NCBI GenBank assembly: GCA_965248255.1
Contig: CBDFIW010000003.1
Span: forward strand, 1,922,001-1,986,000
Direction: 5' to 3'
Length of the DNA stretch: 64,000 nt
From: JAKZVK01 sp965248255
Lineage (GTDB): Bacteria > Acidobacteriota > Terriglobia > Bryobacterales > UBA6623
Made by a program: the position numbers and the translations under genes. Shown piece after piece: positions 44,799-52,199 of this stretch; positions within the stretch are counted from its first letter, which is position 1, and every line of letters starts with the position of its first letter. Below the pieces are notes generated by a model. The model saw only the letters and a list, made by a program, of their open reading frames with translations, was not told where the DNA came from and searched no databases.

Positions 44799-45206
44799 GT
44801 GGCCCGGAAGATCCCAGCGCAGGCTCCCGTCCCTGTCGAACTCGTAGAGCGCCGCATCTACTTCATTCGCGGGCAAAGGGTGATGCTCGATAGGGACCTC
44901 GCGGAGCTTTACGGAGTCCCGACGAAATCCTTGAACCTGGCGGTGAAGCGAAACCTCGACCGCTTTCCTGAAGACTTCATGTTTCGACTCACCCACGAAG
45001 AGGACGAAGCTTTGAGGTTTCAGATTGAAACCTCAAAAACCAGCCGCGGCGGACGCCGCTACCCGCCCTACGCCTTCACCGAACAGGGGGTTGCGATGCT
45101 TTCGGGCGTTCTGCGAAACCCGCGGGCCGTGCAGGCCAACGTCGCCGTCGGATCACCTGGTTTTTGGCATCCATACGGACGGGCTTCGAGTAATGAAACA
45201 CGCTAA
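44799..45206 (+). pseudogene. ORF6N-domain protein, truncated
   Basis: From GTG 44799 residues ~13-100 are an ORF6N/KilA-N-type DNA-binding domain (YFIRGQRVMLDRDLAELYGV, NLDRFPEDFMFRLTHEED, AFTEQGVAMLSGVLRN). Family proteins continue for another 60-80 residues with a coiled coil; here similarity stops after VQANVA (about 45143) and the tail is unrelated. The facing minus-strand gene ends in the same stretch, so a rearrangement joined two truncated genes. Such genes accompany type I restriction systems and phages. Confidence 0.75.
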
Positions 45207-45918
45207 GGTCGTCACTGATCGCAGTGGGAACCCGCACGATGAACTCGATCCAGTCCGTGCAGTTGAACGCCGAGTACGCCAGCTCCAGCGTCGTCAGAAG
45301 GTTCTCGGGCTCCGCCGAGAGGTCGAGGCAAAGAACCGGACCTGTATCGGCCTGATACACCCCATCCCGTTCGTTGGCGTTCATGGTCTTGACGGGGTAC
45401 TCGATGATAGCTTGGTAGCGTCCCAGTGAGAGTTCTGTGACCGCGACGAGCGGTTCGGCGGCGAGCGAGGCTTCTACGATCGCTTCAGGCGAATCGAGCA
45501 GCTCGCCTTCGCACTCGACGAGATCGACGCCCGTCGCGTCGAAACACTCAGCACGACTTCCCGTCTGGCGGAGAGGTTGTTTGCCGCTTCCCGGCGGGTA
45601 GAGGTCCACTTGAATGCCGGTGTGGGCAAAGCTCTTCAGGTGCATGAACGAGTCGTCGCTGAAGATCGGGACGAAATCGCCATTCGGCACCGTCCAAATG
45701 TCACGCTCCACACCTACGGCCTCGGTCTTGCAGCTGGCGCCGAGAACGAACTGCTGCACGCCGTCAGTTTCGCGGTCGGTGATACGACAACGACATTCGA
45801 TGGAGATCACAGCGTTGTTGAGCGTGTACGGAGGTTCGTGGCTCGTTGTGCGCGACGGCTTGTTCAGGGTGTCCGTGCGAAAGCGAAGGAAGGAGCGGGA
45901 GAAATCGATGGTTTTCAT
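45147..45918 (-). CDS. Hypothetical protein, probably cut at its C-terminus
   Basis: The likely start is ATG 45918 (MKTIDFSRSFLRF); the frame as open runs to 45076 but its last ~25 codons lie on the antisense of the ORF6N gene. The ~255-residue product has no signal peptide or membrane segment and no domain I recognise. It is mixed alpha/beta with acidic runs (GVDLVECEGELLDSPEAIVE, TDWIEFIVRVPTAISDDLSV). The coding look is good (few rare motifs, no stops) but the start and end are uncertain. Confidence 0.5.
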
Positions 45919-46396
45919 GAGACTCCAAAACGGGTAAGGGTACGAGATGCGGGTTACGGTACCACGAAGAGAACTCACGTGGTAGGCTCCGCCTGCCGAG
46001 CCCCACAGCCCGAACTCGGGTTGGCAAGGCGACCTCGTGGCGCTGCTCGATGTGGACCAGCGTTCCGCAACGATGCCGCTGTGCAACATCCTCCATCGTC
46101 GGAACCCCAGTCACAGAATCTTCATCCCACAGAATCAATAACTTACGGCGGAAACGGCCGATTACAAAAGACCGGTGCGTTACCCTGAGATCAGGAGGGG
46201 GAACGTGACAACCCACGAGTGACAACTTTGCCGAAAACCTTGCCAAACTGTGCCAAAAGGCCGACCAGCCGGCGCGGGTCACCGCCGGGGCCATGCACGA
46301 CGAAGCAATCCGCCGGGATCTTGGGTGCCAACGCGTCGAGCATCGGTAGCGTACAGTCGGTTTCGCCGAACGGCAGTCCGATGAAGGGCTCCAACC
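45919..46396. other. Gene-poor stretch upstream of the GxxExxY remnant
   Basis: No confident gene. A 67-codon minus-strand frame at 46191-46394 (DCFVVHGPGGDPRRLVGLL) looks protein-like and may be another gene fragment, but no family is recognised. Confidence 0.4.
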
Positions 46397-46672
46397 ATGA
46401 ACCCTGAAAGGGACCTGCGTGAATCTGCGGATGATCCAGAGACCTATGCGATCATCGGCGCGGCTATGGAGGTGCACCGCGTGTTGGGGCATGGTTTCCT
46501 GGAGCCGGTGCACCAAGAAGCTCTGGCGCGTGAATTCGATAGACGGGAGATTTCCCACAAGCGCGAAGTTATCAACTACTTGAAGGCGACGGGCTTCACG
46601 GAGGGGCTGCCGATCAACTTCGGTGTTCGTAGCCTGGAATACAAACGCCTCATCCTTACAGCAACCCCATGA
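46397..46672 (+). pseudogene. GxxExxY-family protein lacking its nuclease-like core
   Basis: The 91-residue frame has the family N-terminus (AIIGAAMEVHRVLGHGFLEP) and C-terminus (VINYLKATGFTEGLPINFGV, SLEYKRLIL). The usual central part with the PD-(D/E)xK residues (a RxDLLVxxxxxVELKA-type segment, ~35-40 residues) is missing: EISHKRE runs straight into VINYLKATG. The frame is preserved. Family members are about 125-135 residues. It is flanked by the repeat units with which such genes are often found. Confidence 0.75.
46421..46437 (+). repeat. GxxExxY-associated repeat, copy 1
   Basis: GAATCTGCGGATGATCC at the 5' end of the GxxExxY frame; the same 16-17 bases recur at 46748-46763 in direct orientation. 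Confidence 0.7.
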
Positions 46673-46763
46673 TCCGCAGATTACGCAGATTCTCACAGAT
46701 GAAAAGCCAAGGCCAAGAACCTGAAAAGAATCTGTGTGAATCTGTGTAATCTGCGGATGATCC
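46669..46763. repeat. GxxExxY-associated inverted repeat pair
   Basis: The arm at 46669-46700 (ATGATCCGCAGATTACGCAG...) is repeated in inverse orientation at 46730-46763 (...GTGTAATCTGCGGATGATCC), ~32 bases with a few mismatches and a 29-base spacer. Translated, it gives the NLRNLRI-like strings often annotated by mistake as proteins. Confidence 0.75.
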
Positions 46764-46828
46764 AATCCCATGGCGCTCCGCGCAGGCCGACAGGAGGGAG
46801 TACCTGTCGCTACCTTGGGCCCGCGGCC

Positions 46829-48685
46829 CTACTGAGCGGGCTCCTCTTGCTTGGCGGCGTCGACGGCGCGTTGCACGTCGGGACGCAGTTGGATGCCGAG
46901 TTCGTTCAAACTGCGAACGGGGACAGTCGAGGGGGCTTGGCACATCAGGTCGGTGCCCTTGGCGGTTTTGGGGAAGGGGATGACGTCGCGGATGGTTGAC
47001 TCGCCTGCGAGGAGCATGATCAGACGGTCGAGACCCAAAGCGATGCCGCCATGCGGCGGCGTGCCGTATTCCAGCGCATCGAGAAAGAAGCCGAAGCGGT
47101 GGCGCGCCTCCTCTTCGCTGAAACCGAGCGCCGAAAAGACCTTGGCTTGCACGTCACGGCGGTGAATACGAATCGACCCTGAACCCAGCTCGACGCCGTT
47201 CAGCACCAGGTCGTAGGCTTTCGAGCGGCAGTTCGCCGGATCGGCCGCGAGCTTGCCAATGTCTTCATCGTGCACGGAGGTGAAGGGATGGTGGGCCGCC
47301 TCCCAGCGCTTCTCTTGTTCGTCCCATTCGAACATCGGGAAGTCGGTTACCCACAAGAAACGGAAATCGGCCGGGTCGAACAAGTTGTGGCGGTCGCGAT
47401 ACTTCTGCGCCAACTGCAGGCGAAAGGTCCCCGCGGCCTTCAGCGCGCTCTCGGCTGGTTTCGGCGTGGTAGGAGTGTCGGCGGTGGTGCAGAGCACGAG
47501 CAGATCGCCGTCCTCGACACCGACGCGCTCACGAACTCCGGTCATCGGCTCGGCAAAGTCGCGATCGAGCCGCCTCATGTCGTCGAAGACGCGCAGGCCG
47601 AGCTCGTTGCCGATGGGCTTGAGCTCGTCTCGCTCGCGGCGGGTGAGGGCACCGACCTTCGGGATACGAATGGCGACGAGCGGCATGCCGTCTTTGGTGA
47701 GCTCGCCGGCGGGGAAGAGGTCGTCGACGCGCGTCATCGGCGGCAGGCGCAGGTCGGGCTTGTCGCTGCCGTAGCGCTCGATGGCCTCGGCGTAGCTAAG
47801 CCGCTGAAAGGGCGGATCGGGAATGGCGTGGCCGGCGGCGCGGGCCGAGTTCACCATGGCCTTCTCGATCACATCGAAGACGACATCCTGTTGAACGAAT
47901 GACATCTCGAGATCGATCTGCGTGAACTCGGGTTGGCGGTCGGCGCGGAGGTCCTCGTCGCGGAAGCAGCGCACAATCTGGAAGTAGCGGTCGAAGCCGC
48001 TGATCATCAACAGTTGCTTGAAGAGTTGCGGAGACTGCGGCAGGGCGTAGAAGCTACCGAGTTGGATGCGGCTGGGTACCAGGAAATCCCGCGCGCCCTC
48101 GGGTGTCGAGCGCGTCATGAAAGGCGTCTCAATCTCGAAGAAGCTCTGCTGGTGGAATGCTTCGCGGATCGCGAAGTTCACCTTCTCGCGCAGGAGGATG
48201 TTGCGCTGCATGCGCGGTCGCCGCAGGTCGATATAGCGGTACTGCAAGCGCACGTCCTCGCTTACCGTTGCCTCGTCTTCGATCAAAAAAGGCGGCGTGC
48301 GCGACTGGTTGAGCACGTGGAGCTTCTCGGCCACGACCTCGACCTCGCCGGTGGCAAGCTCGGGGTTGATCGTGTCTTCGGAGCGGCGGACCACCGGACC
48401 CTCGACGGCGATGACGTATTCGCTGCGAAGCATCTCCGCGCGCTGGTGGACCATAGGATCGTTTTCGGTGTTGAAGACGATCTGCGAGATCCCGGTGCGG
48501 TCGCGCAAGTGGATGAAGATCAGGCTTCCCAAATCACGCCGGCGGTGGACCCAGCCCATGAGCACGGCGCGGCTTCCGACGTCGGACGGACACAGGTCGC
48601 CGCAAAGGTGGCTGCGGCGCAGCTCACCAAGGAAGTCGAGAGAGAGAGAGGCTTCCGACGTGGCTTCCATCAGGACTCTTGCCAT
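46829..48685 (-). CDS. aspS: Aspartyl-tRNA synthetase
   Basis: Class II synthetase charging tRNA-Asp (or also tRNA-Asn in organisms lacking AsnRS). Length 618 residues is bacterial-type, including the GAD insertion domain. Seen motifs: anticodon-binding OB fold (VLMGWVHRRRDLGSLIFIHL), motif 2 (CFRDEDLRADRQPEFTQIDL) and motif 3 (GIALGLDRLIMLLAGESTIR). ATG 48685 overlaps the upstream gene by 16 bases; an alternative ATG at 48670 overlaps its stop as TGATG. Either way translation is probably coupled to the gamma-carbonic anhydrase gene. Confidence 0.96.
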   Translation of the reverse strand: MARVLMEATSEASLSLDFLGELRRSHLCGDLCPSDVGSRAVLMGWVHRRRDLGSLIFIHLRDRTGISQIVFNTENDPMVHQRAEMLRSEYVIAVEGPVVRRSEDTINPELATGEVEVVAEKLHVLNQSRTPPFLIEDEATVSEDVRLQYRYIDLRRPRMQRNILLREKVNFAIREAFHQQSFFEIETPFMTRSTPEGARDFLVPSRIQLGSFYALPQSPQLFKQLLMISGFDRYFQIVRCFRDEDLRADRQPEFTQIDLEMSFVQQDVVFDVIEKAMVNSARAAGHAIPDPPFQRLSYAEAIERYGSDKPDLRLPPMTRVDDLFPAGELTKDGMPLVAIRIPKVGALTRRERDELKPIGNELGLRVFDDMRRLDRDFAEPMTGVRERVGVEDGDLLVLCTTADTPTTPKPAESALKAAGTFRLQLAQKYRDRHNLFDPADFRFLWVTDFPMFEWDEQEKRWEAAHHPFTSVHDEDIGKLAADPANCRSKAYDLVLNGVELGSGSIRIHRRDVQAKVFSALGFSEEEARHRFGFFLDALEYGTPPHGGIALGLDRLIMLLAGESTIRDVIPFPKTAKGTDLMCQAPSTVPVRSLNELGIQLRPDVQRAVDAAKQEEPAQ

Positions 48686-49188
48686 TGCTCACGATACTCG
48701 TGGCCCAGCTCGACGTAGCCGGCGGCGTTGCGGCGCGTGCGCTGTAATTCCGCTTCGCTCATCGGCCGACGAACCTTCGCCGGCGCTCCCGAGACCCAAC
48801 TGCCGGTGGGAATCTCTTCTCCTTCGAGCACCAGAGACCCGGCTGCAATGATCGATCCGGAACCGATTCTTGCTCCGCTGAGAATCGTCGAACCCATCCC
48901 GATCAAGCACTCATCTTCGACGACGCAGGCATGGAGCGTAACGGAGTGTCCGACCACGACCCGTTGCCCCACCACCAAGGGCTTGTCACGATCCACGTGC
49001 AGGCAACAATTGTCCTGAATGTTACTTTCGTCGCCGATGCGGATCGAGTTGACGTCGCCCCGGATCGTCACATTGCACCAAATGCTGGCTTTTTCGCCAA
49101 CCTCTACATCACCAATCACCTGGGCGCTCGGGTCGAGATAGGCGGACTCGGCCACTGCCGGAGACCGGTCGCGGTAAGAACGGGTCAT
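48670..49188 (-). CDS. Gamma-carbonic anhydrase-family hexapeptide-repeat protein
   Basis: The 172-residue left-handed beta-helix protein has repeated [LIV]-G-x4 turns (IWCNVTIRGDVNSIRIGDES, CLIGMGSTILSGARIGSGSI). Zinc-ligand His positions are present (CCLHVDRD, VVVGHSVTLHAC), as in gamma-CA/YrdA-like trimers; many such proteins have no measured CO2 hydratase activity. Cytoplasmic, homotrimeric. It lies just upstream of aspS on the same strand. Confidence 0.93.
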   Translation of the reverse strand: MTRSYRDRSPAVAESAYLDPSAQVIGDVEVGEKASIWCNVTIRGDVNSIRIGDESNIQDNCCLHVDRDKPLVVGQRVVVGHSVTLHACVVEDECLIGMGSTILSGARIGSGSIIAAGSLVLEGEEIPTGSWVSGAPAKVRRPMSEAELQRTRRNAAGYVELGHEYREQWQES

Positions 49189-49416
49189 CGGAACAACGGA
49201 TGCGGGAGCGGCCTTCGCGTGCCTGCCGGAGATCGGTCAGTCACAAGATAAGTCTTTTTTTTTTAGGTCAGACGGTTCGTCGCCCGATTTCCAGACAGTT
49301 CCCCAGCGTAACACACCAAGCTGGGGAGGCTGTCAGAAACGGTCGACCCGGCCCGATGAGAGTGGACCAGGTTTCCTGACCTGCGGCTATGCGGGTTGTG
49401 AGTGGATATGGCGGCA

Positions 49417-49431
49417 GGCAGGAAACCTGCC
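49417..49431. repeat. Small dispersed palindrome GGCAGGAAACCTGCC
   Basis: A six-base stem with AAA loop, followed by TCACCGTCG. A similar unit (GGCGGTAGGAATCCGCCTCGTCAC) lies at 59058-59080; a weaker CAGGTTTCCTG occurs at ~49369. Confidence 0.4.
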
Positions 49432-49447
49432 TCACCGTCGCAGGGTG

Positions 49448-49828
49448 TCAGGCCGACCCGCCGTGCACTGACCATACTGCGGGTCGACTCAGGGTAGTGA
49501 TCGAGAGGAACTCGAGCAGCAGAATCATCTTGTGCGAAACGTCGGTGAACGTTGCGGTGCAGGGCCCGCTGCCGTGATACGACTTCGACCGGTAACTGGA
49601 ACGATGGCCGCGCTCGTAGCGTTCGATTTGTGCTGCCAGCCGGTCGCGGCTGCCGCTTGAACCATGAAGTTCCGGGTCGAGCGTGCACGCGCCGAGGTAG
49701 GCGGCGATGTATTCGAGTTCGTCTGTGGACAGGCCCTCAAGGAACTCACGGGCCGAGTCGCGATGAGGCAGATTCGCGAATGAAGCAATGGCATCAACGA
49801 GCGTAACGTTCTCCGTGACCAGACCCAC
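49448..49828 (-). CDS. Small hypothetical protein
   Basis: A 126-residue frame from GTG 49828, supported by GGAGGAG six bases upstream. Residues ~5-55 form helices (LVDAIASFANLPHRDSAREF, LSTDELEYIAAYLGACTLDP) resembling small acidobacterial proteins of unknown role; the C-terminal third is less convincing. No signal peptide. The function is unknown. Confidence 0.55.
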   Translation of the reverse strand: MGLVTENVTLVDAIASFANLPHRDSAREFLEGLSTDELEYIAAYLGACTLDPELHGSSGSRDRLAAQIERYERGHRSSYRSKSYHGSGPCTATFTDVSHKMILLLEFLSITTLSRPAVWSVHGGSA

Positions 49829-49962
49829 CTAGCGCTCCTCCGTAGATTCCCTTATTCGATCAACTCTAACCCATTATCGCCTGTGGCCGACTGCCACCGC
49901 AACCGTAGTACCCATAGGACTCAGAAAACAAAGGATATAGCGCCACCACCGACTGGTAGTGG

Positions 49963-50565
49963 CTAGCGAAGGGGGTGTCTGTCGGCGTCAAGGGGTTGGC
50001 CGAGCCTGAGGCCTTGAAGCCCTGTGAATAGGGCCTCCCGGGCCTGTTGAAAGCGCGCTTCAGAGAGTACGGGCGGTCCCTCTTCCACCGCTATGTCAGC
50101 GGATAGATCGACCCACGAGCGGCAACCGGCATAGCGGGGCTCCAAGGGGATGGAGGCGGGCGCGGCCAGACGGTAGAGCCGGATGATGACTAGGTATAGG
50201 GCCAGGTCCGGCCGATAGTGATAGCGTTTTTGGAGCTGGCCGTGCGTCCAAATGTGGTGTTGCTCGAGCAGGCGCATCTGATCGAACGACTCAGGGGCCG
50301 GGACGACGTCGGTGACCTGGCCTCGGTAGTACAGTTCTAAAGTGTCGTCTTGTTGGGGTCTAAGCCGCCGCAGCAGCGGGTGGTACTCGGGTCGGATCAG
50401 ATCGATGTGCTGGTGCTCCCAAGTGGGAAAGAAGAGGAAGTCGCGATGCTTCAACTCGAAGCCTCGCTTGCCTTCGGCGATGCCACCCTTGCGCAGCAGA
50501 AAGATCTGATATCCACGGGCCAACGCCTCGATCACGACGGCCCATTCCTTGAGAGCTGTTTTCAT
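49963..50565 (-). CDS. DUF1802 family protein
   Basis: A 200-residue protein with the DUF1802 pattern: LKEWAVVIEALARGYQIFLL then RKGGIAE near the start, and FLFFPTWEHQHIDLIRPEY. The family is cytoplasmic and uncharacterised; the arrangement of charged residues in a beta-rich N-terminal half suggests a small binding or nuclease-associated fold, but this is conjecture. The gene is downstream of the split caspase-TPR gene on the same strand with a repeat-rich 80-base gap. Confidence 0.82.
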   Translation of the reverse strand: MKTALKEWAVVIEALARGYQIFLLRKGGIAEGKRGFELKHRDFLFFPTWEHQHIDLIRPEYHPLLRRLRPQQDDTLELYYRGQVTDVVPAPESFDQMRLLEQHHIWTHGQLQKRYHYRPDLALYLVIIRLYRLAAPASIPLEPRYAGCRSWVDLSADIAVEEGPPVLSEARFQQAREALFTGLQGLRLGQPLDADRHPLR

Positions 50566-50623
50566 GAATGGTTTGCGTGATGTGTGGCGCGGGCGCGGGC
50601 ACAGCGGTGCCCCGTCGCGGTGT

Positions 50624-50650
50624 GGGGCGGACGCAGCGGTCCGCCCCTAC
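50624..50650. repeat. REP-like palindrome, family 1
   Basis: GGGGCGGAC gcagcg GTCCGCCCC then TAC; it reaches into the stop codon of the split TPR gene at 50647. A related half-unit (GGGCACAGCGGTGCCCC) lies just upstream at about 50597-50613. Confidence 0.65.
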
Positions 50651-51033
50651 ATACGCTTGAGCTTGTTTCGAAGGCGCTTTTTGGTCTTGCGGTCGGGGGC
50701 GTACTTGAGTGCCGACCGGTACACGGCGGCCGCTTCGGCGGTGTGGCCACCGGCAATGTGAAGGTCGCCGATGCGCTCGTAGACGGCGGCGTTTTCGGGC
50801 TGGCGAGTGCGGACTTCCTGGAGCTGTGCCATCGCCATCGCCGGGTCGCCCCCCTGCTGATGCAGCTCGGCGAGGGCCAAGCGCGCGGTCGTGTAGTCCG
50901 GTTGGGTTTCGACCACCTGTTCGTATTCGCCGATGGCTTCGGCGGTCTGCCCCAGCCGGGTCAGGGTTCGTGCGAGGCTGATTCGAGACGGCAGATAGGC
51001 GGGATCGTCCGACAGGTTGGCGCGCAATAGATC
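50647..51033 (-). pseudogene. FecR-like/caspase/TPR protein, 3' fragment after the IS insertion
   Basis: In frame with the part at 52200-54731 once the IS630-type element and one TA are removed (joined codons ESL-DLLRANLSD). It encodes the last three or so TPR units (ARTLTRLGQTAEAIGEYEQV, LALAELHQQGGDPAMAMAQL, IGDLHIAGGHTAEAAAVYRS) and a very basic tail DRKTKKRLRNKLKRM. The longer open frame up to 51147 is IS sequence. Confidence 0.85.
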
Positions 51034-51035
51034 TA

Positions 51036-52199
51036 GTGTAGTGCACCATAAATAATGTAACTTATATTGACTTCCCATCGTCTCTATTAACAGGAGGCAT
51101 GGGATGCGAAGAGCACAACCAGTAACTTTGAACACAGCGCAATGCAAGCAGTTGGACCGCTACGCGCGCGGCCGCCAAGTCGCCGTTCGTCTCGCCCTGC
51201 GAGCCAGGATTGTCCTGCTGGCCGCCGACGGTCTCGAGAATAAGCAGATCGCCGCACAGCTCGGTGTCTCGCGGCAGTTGGTGGCCCGCTGGCGCACGCG
51301 CTTTCTCGAAAGCAGCATCGCCGGCATTGCAAAAGACGCCCCACGGCCCGGTCGTAAACCTGCCGTCTCGAAGCAGAAAGTACAGCAGATCATCCACAAG
51401 ACCACCCGCGAGAAACCGTCCAACGCCACCCACTGGAGCCGCCGCACCATGGCCGCCGCGGCCGGCGTCAGCGCTTCCACCGTGGGACGGATTTGGCGCG
51501 CCCATGGCCTCAAGCCCCACCGCGTCAAGACCCTCAAGCTCAGCAATGACCCGCGTTTCGCCGAGAAACTCGACGACATCGTCGGACTCTATCTCAATCC
51601 GCCTGAGCATGCTCTGGTTCTCTCGCTCGATGAGAAGTCCCAAATCCAAGCCCTCGATCGCACCCAGCCCGGCCTGCCGCTCAAAAAGGGACGCGGCCAA
51701 ACGATGACCCACGATTACAAGCGCAACGGCACGACCACCCTGTTTGCGGCGCTCAACAGCCTTGACGGCAGCGTGATCGCCGAGTGCATGCCCCGACACA
51801 GCCACCAGGAATGGCTGCGCTTCCTGCGCTTAATTGACCGCCGCACTCCCAAGGACAAACAGCTTCATCTCATCGTGGACAACTATGCCACCCACAAGCA
51901 TGCCGCTGTGAAGCGTTGGCTCGATCGTCACCCGCGCTTCCACATTCATTTCACCCCGACCTCGGCGTCGTGGCTGAACATGGTCGAGCGATTCTTTCGC
52001 GATCTCACCGTCAAGCGCCTGCGCCGCGGCGTGTTTCGCAGCGTGGACGAGCTCGTCGCCGCCATTGACGACTACATCGCCCAGCACAACGGGCATCCCA
52101 CGCCCTTCATCTGGACCGCGACCGCCTCCGACATCCTCGAGAAAGTCAAGCGCGGACGTGCCGCCCTGCATAAGGTGCAATCTGCTTGACGCACTACAC
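51036..52199 (+). mobile_element. IS630-family insertion sequence (1164 bp), second type
   Basis: Ends are GTGTAGTGC (51036-51044) and its complement GCACTACAC (52191-52199). TA flanks both sides (51034-51035 and 52200-52201). It differs from the element at 2363-3456 in ends, length and in encoding its transposase as one frame. Excision restores the host gene. Confidence 0.9.
51104..52189 (+). CDS. IS630-family transposase (single frame)
   Basis: A 361-residue protein: N-terminal helix-turn-helix (ADGLENKQIAAQLGVSRQLV), a second winged-helix region (MAAAAGVSASTVGRIWRAHG), and the DDE core with Asp in LVLSLDEKSQIQ, Asp in LIVDNYATHKH and Glu in SWLNMVERFF. GGAGG lies just before the ATG (AGGAGGCATGGG context). 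All catalytic residues are present and the frame is intact, so the element may be mobile. Confidence 0.93.
   Translation: MRRAQPVTLNTAQCKQLDRYARGRQVAVRLALRARIVLLAADGLENKQIAAQLGVSRQLVARWRTRFLESSIAGIAKDAPRPGRKPAVSKQKVQQIIHKTTREKPSNATHWSRRTMAAAAGVSASTVGRIWRAHGLKPHRVKTLKLSNDPRFAEKLDDIVGLYLNPPEHALVLSLDEKSQIQALDRTQPGLPLKKGRGQTMTHDYKRNGTTTLFAALNSLDGSVIAECMPRHSHQEWLRFLRLIDRRTPKDKQLHLIVDNYATHKHAAVKRWLDRHPRFHIHFTPTSASWLNMVERFFRDLTVKRLRRGVFRSVDELVAAIDDYIAQHNGHPTPFIWTATASDILEKVKRGRAALHKVQSA

Noticed and set aside
44799..45206. Prophage because of the ORF6N/KilA-N domain
   Set aside because: No phage structural, integrase or lysis genes nearby; the hsdS tail next to it points to a restriction locus instead.
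46191..46394. 67-codon minus-strand frame before the GxxExxY remnant
   Set aside because: Protein-like composition but no start signal, no family and degenerate surroundings; kept only as a note on the region.
47270..48851. Plus-strand frames of 210-261 codons opposite aspS
   Set aside because: Antisense shadows of a clearly conserved housekeeping gene.
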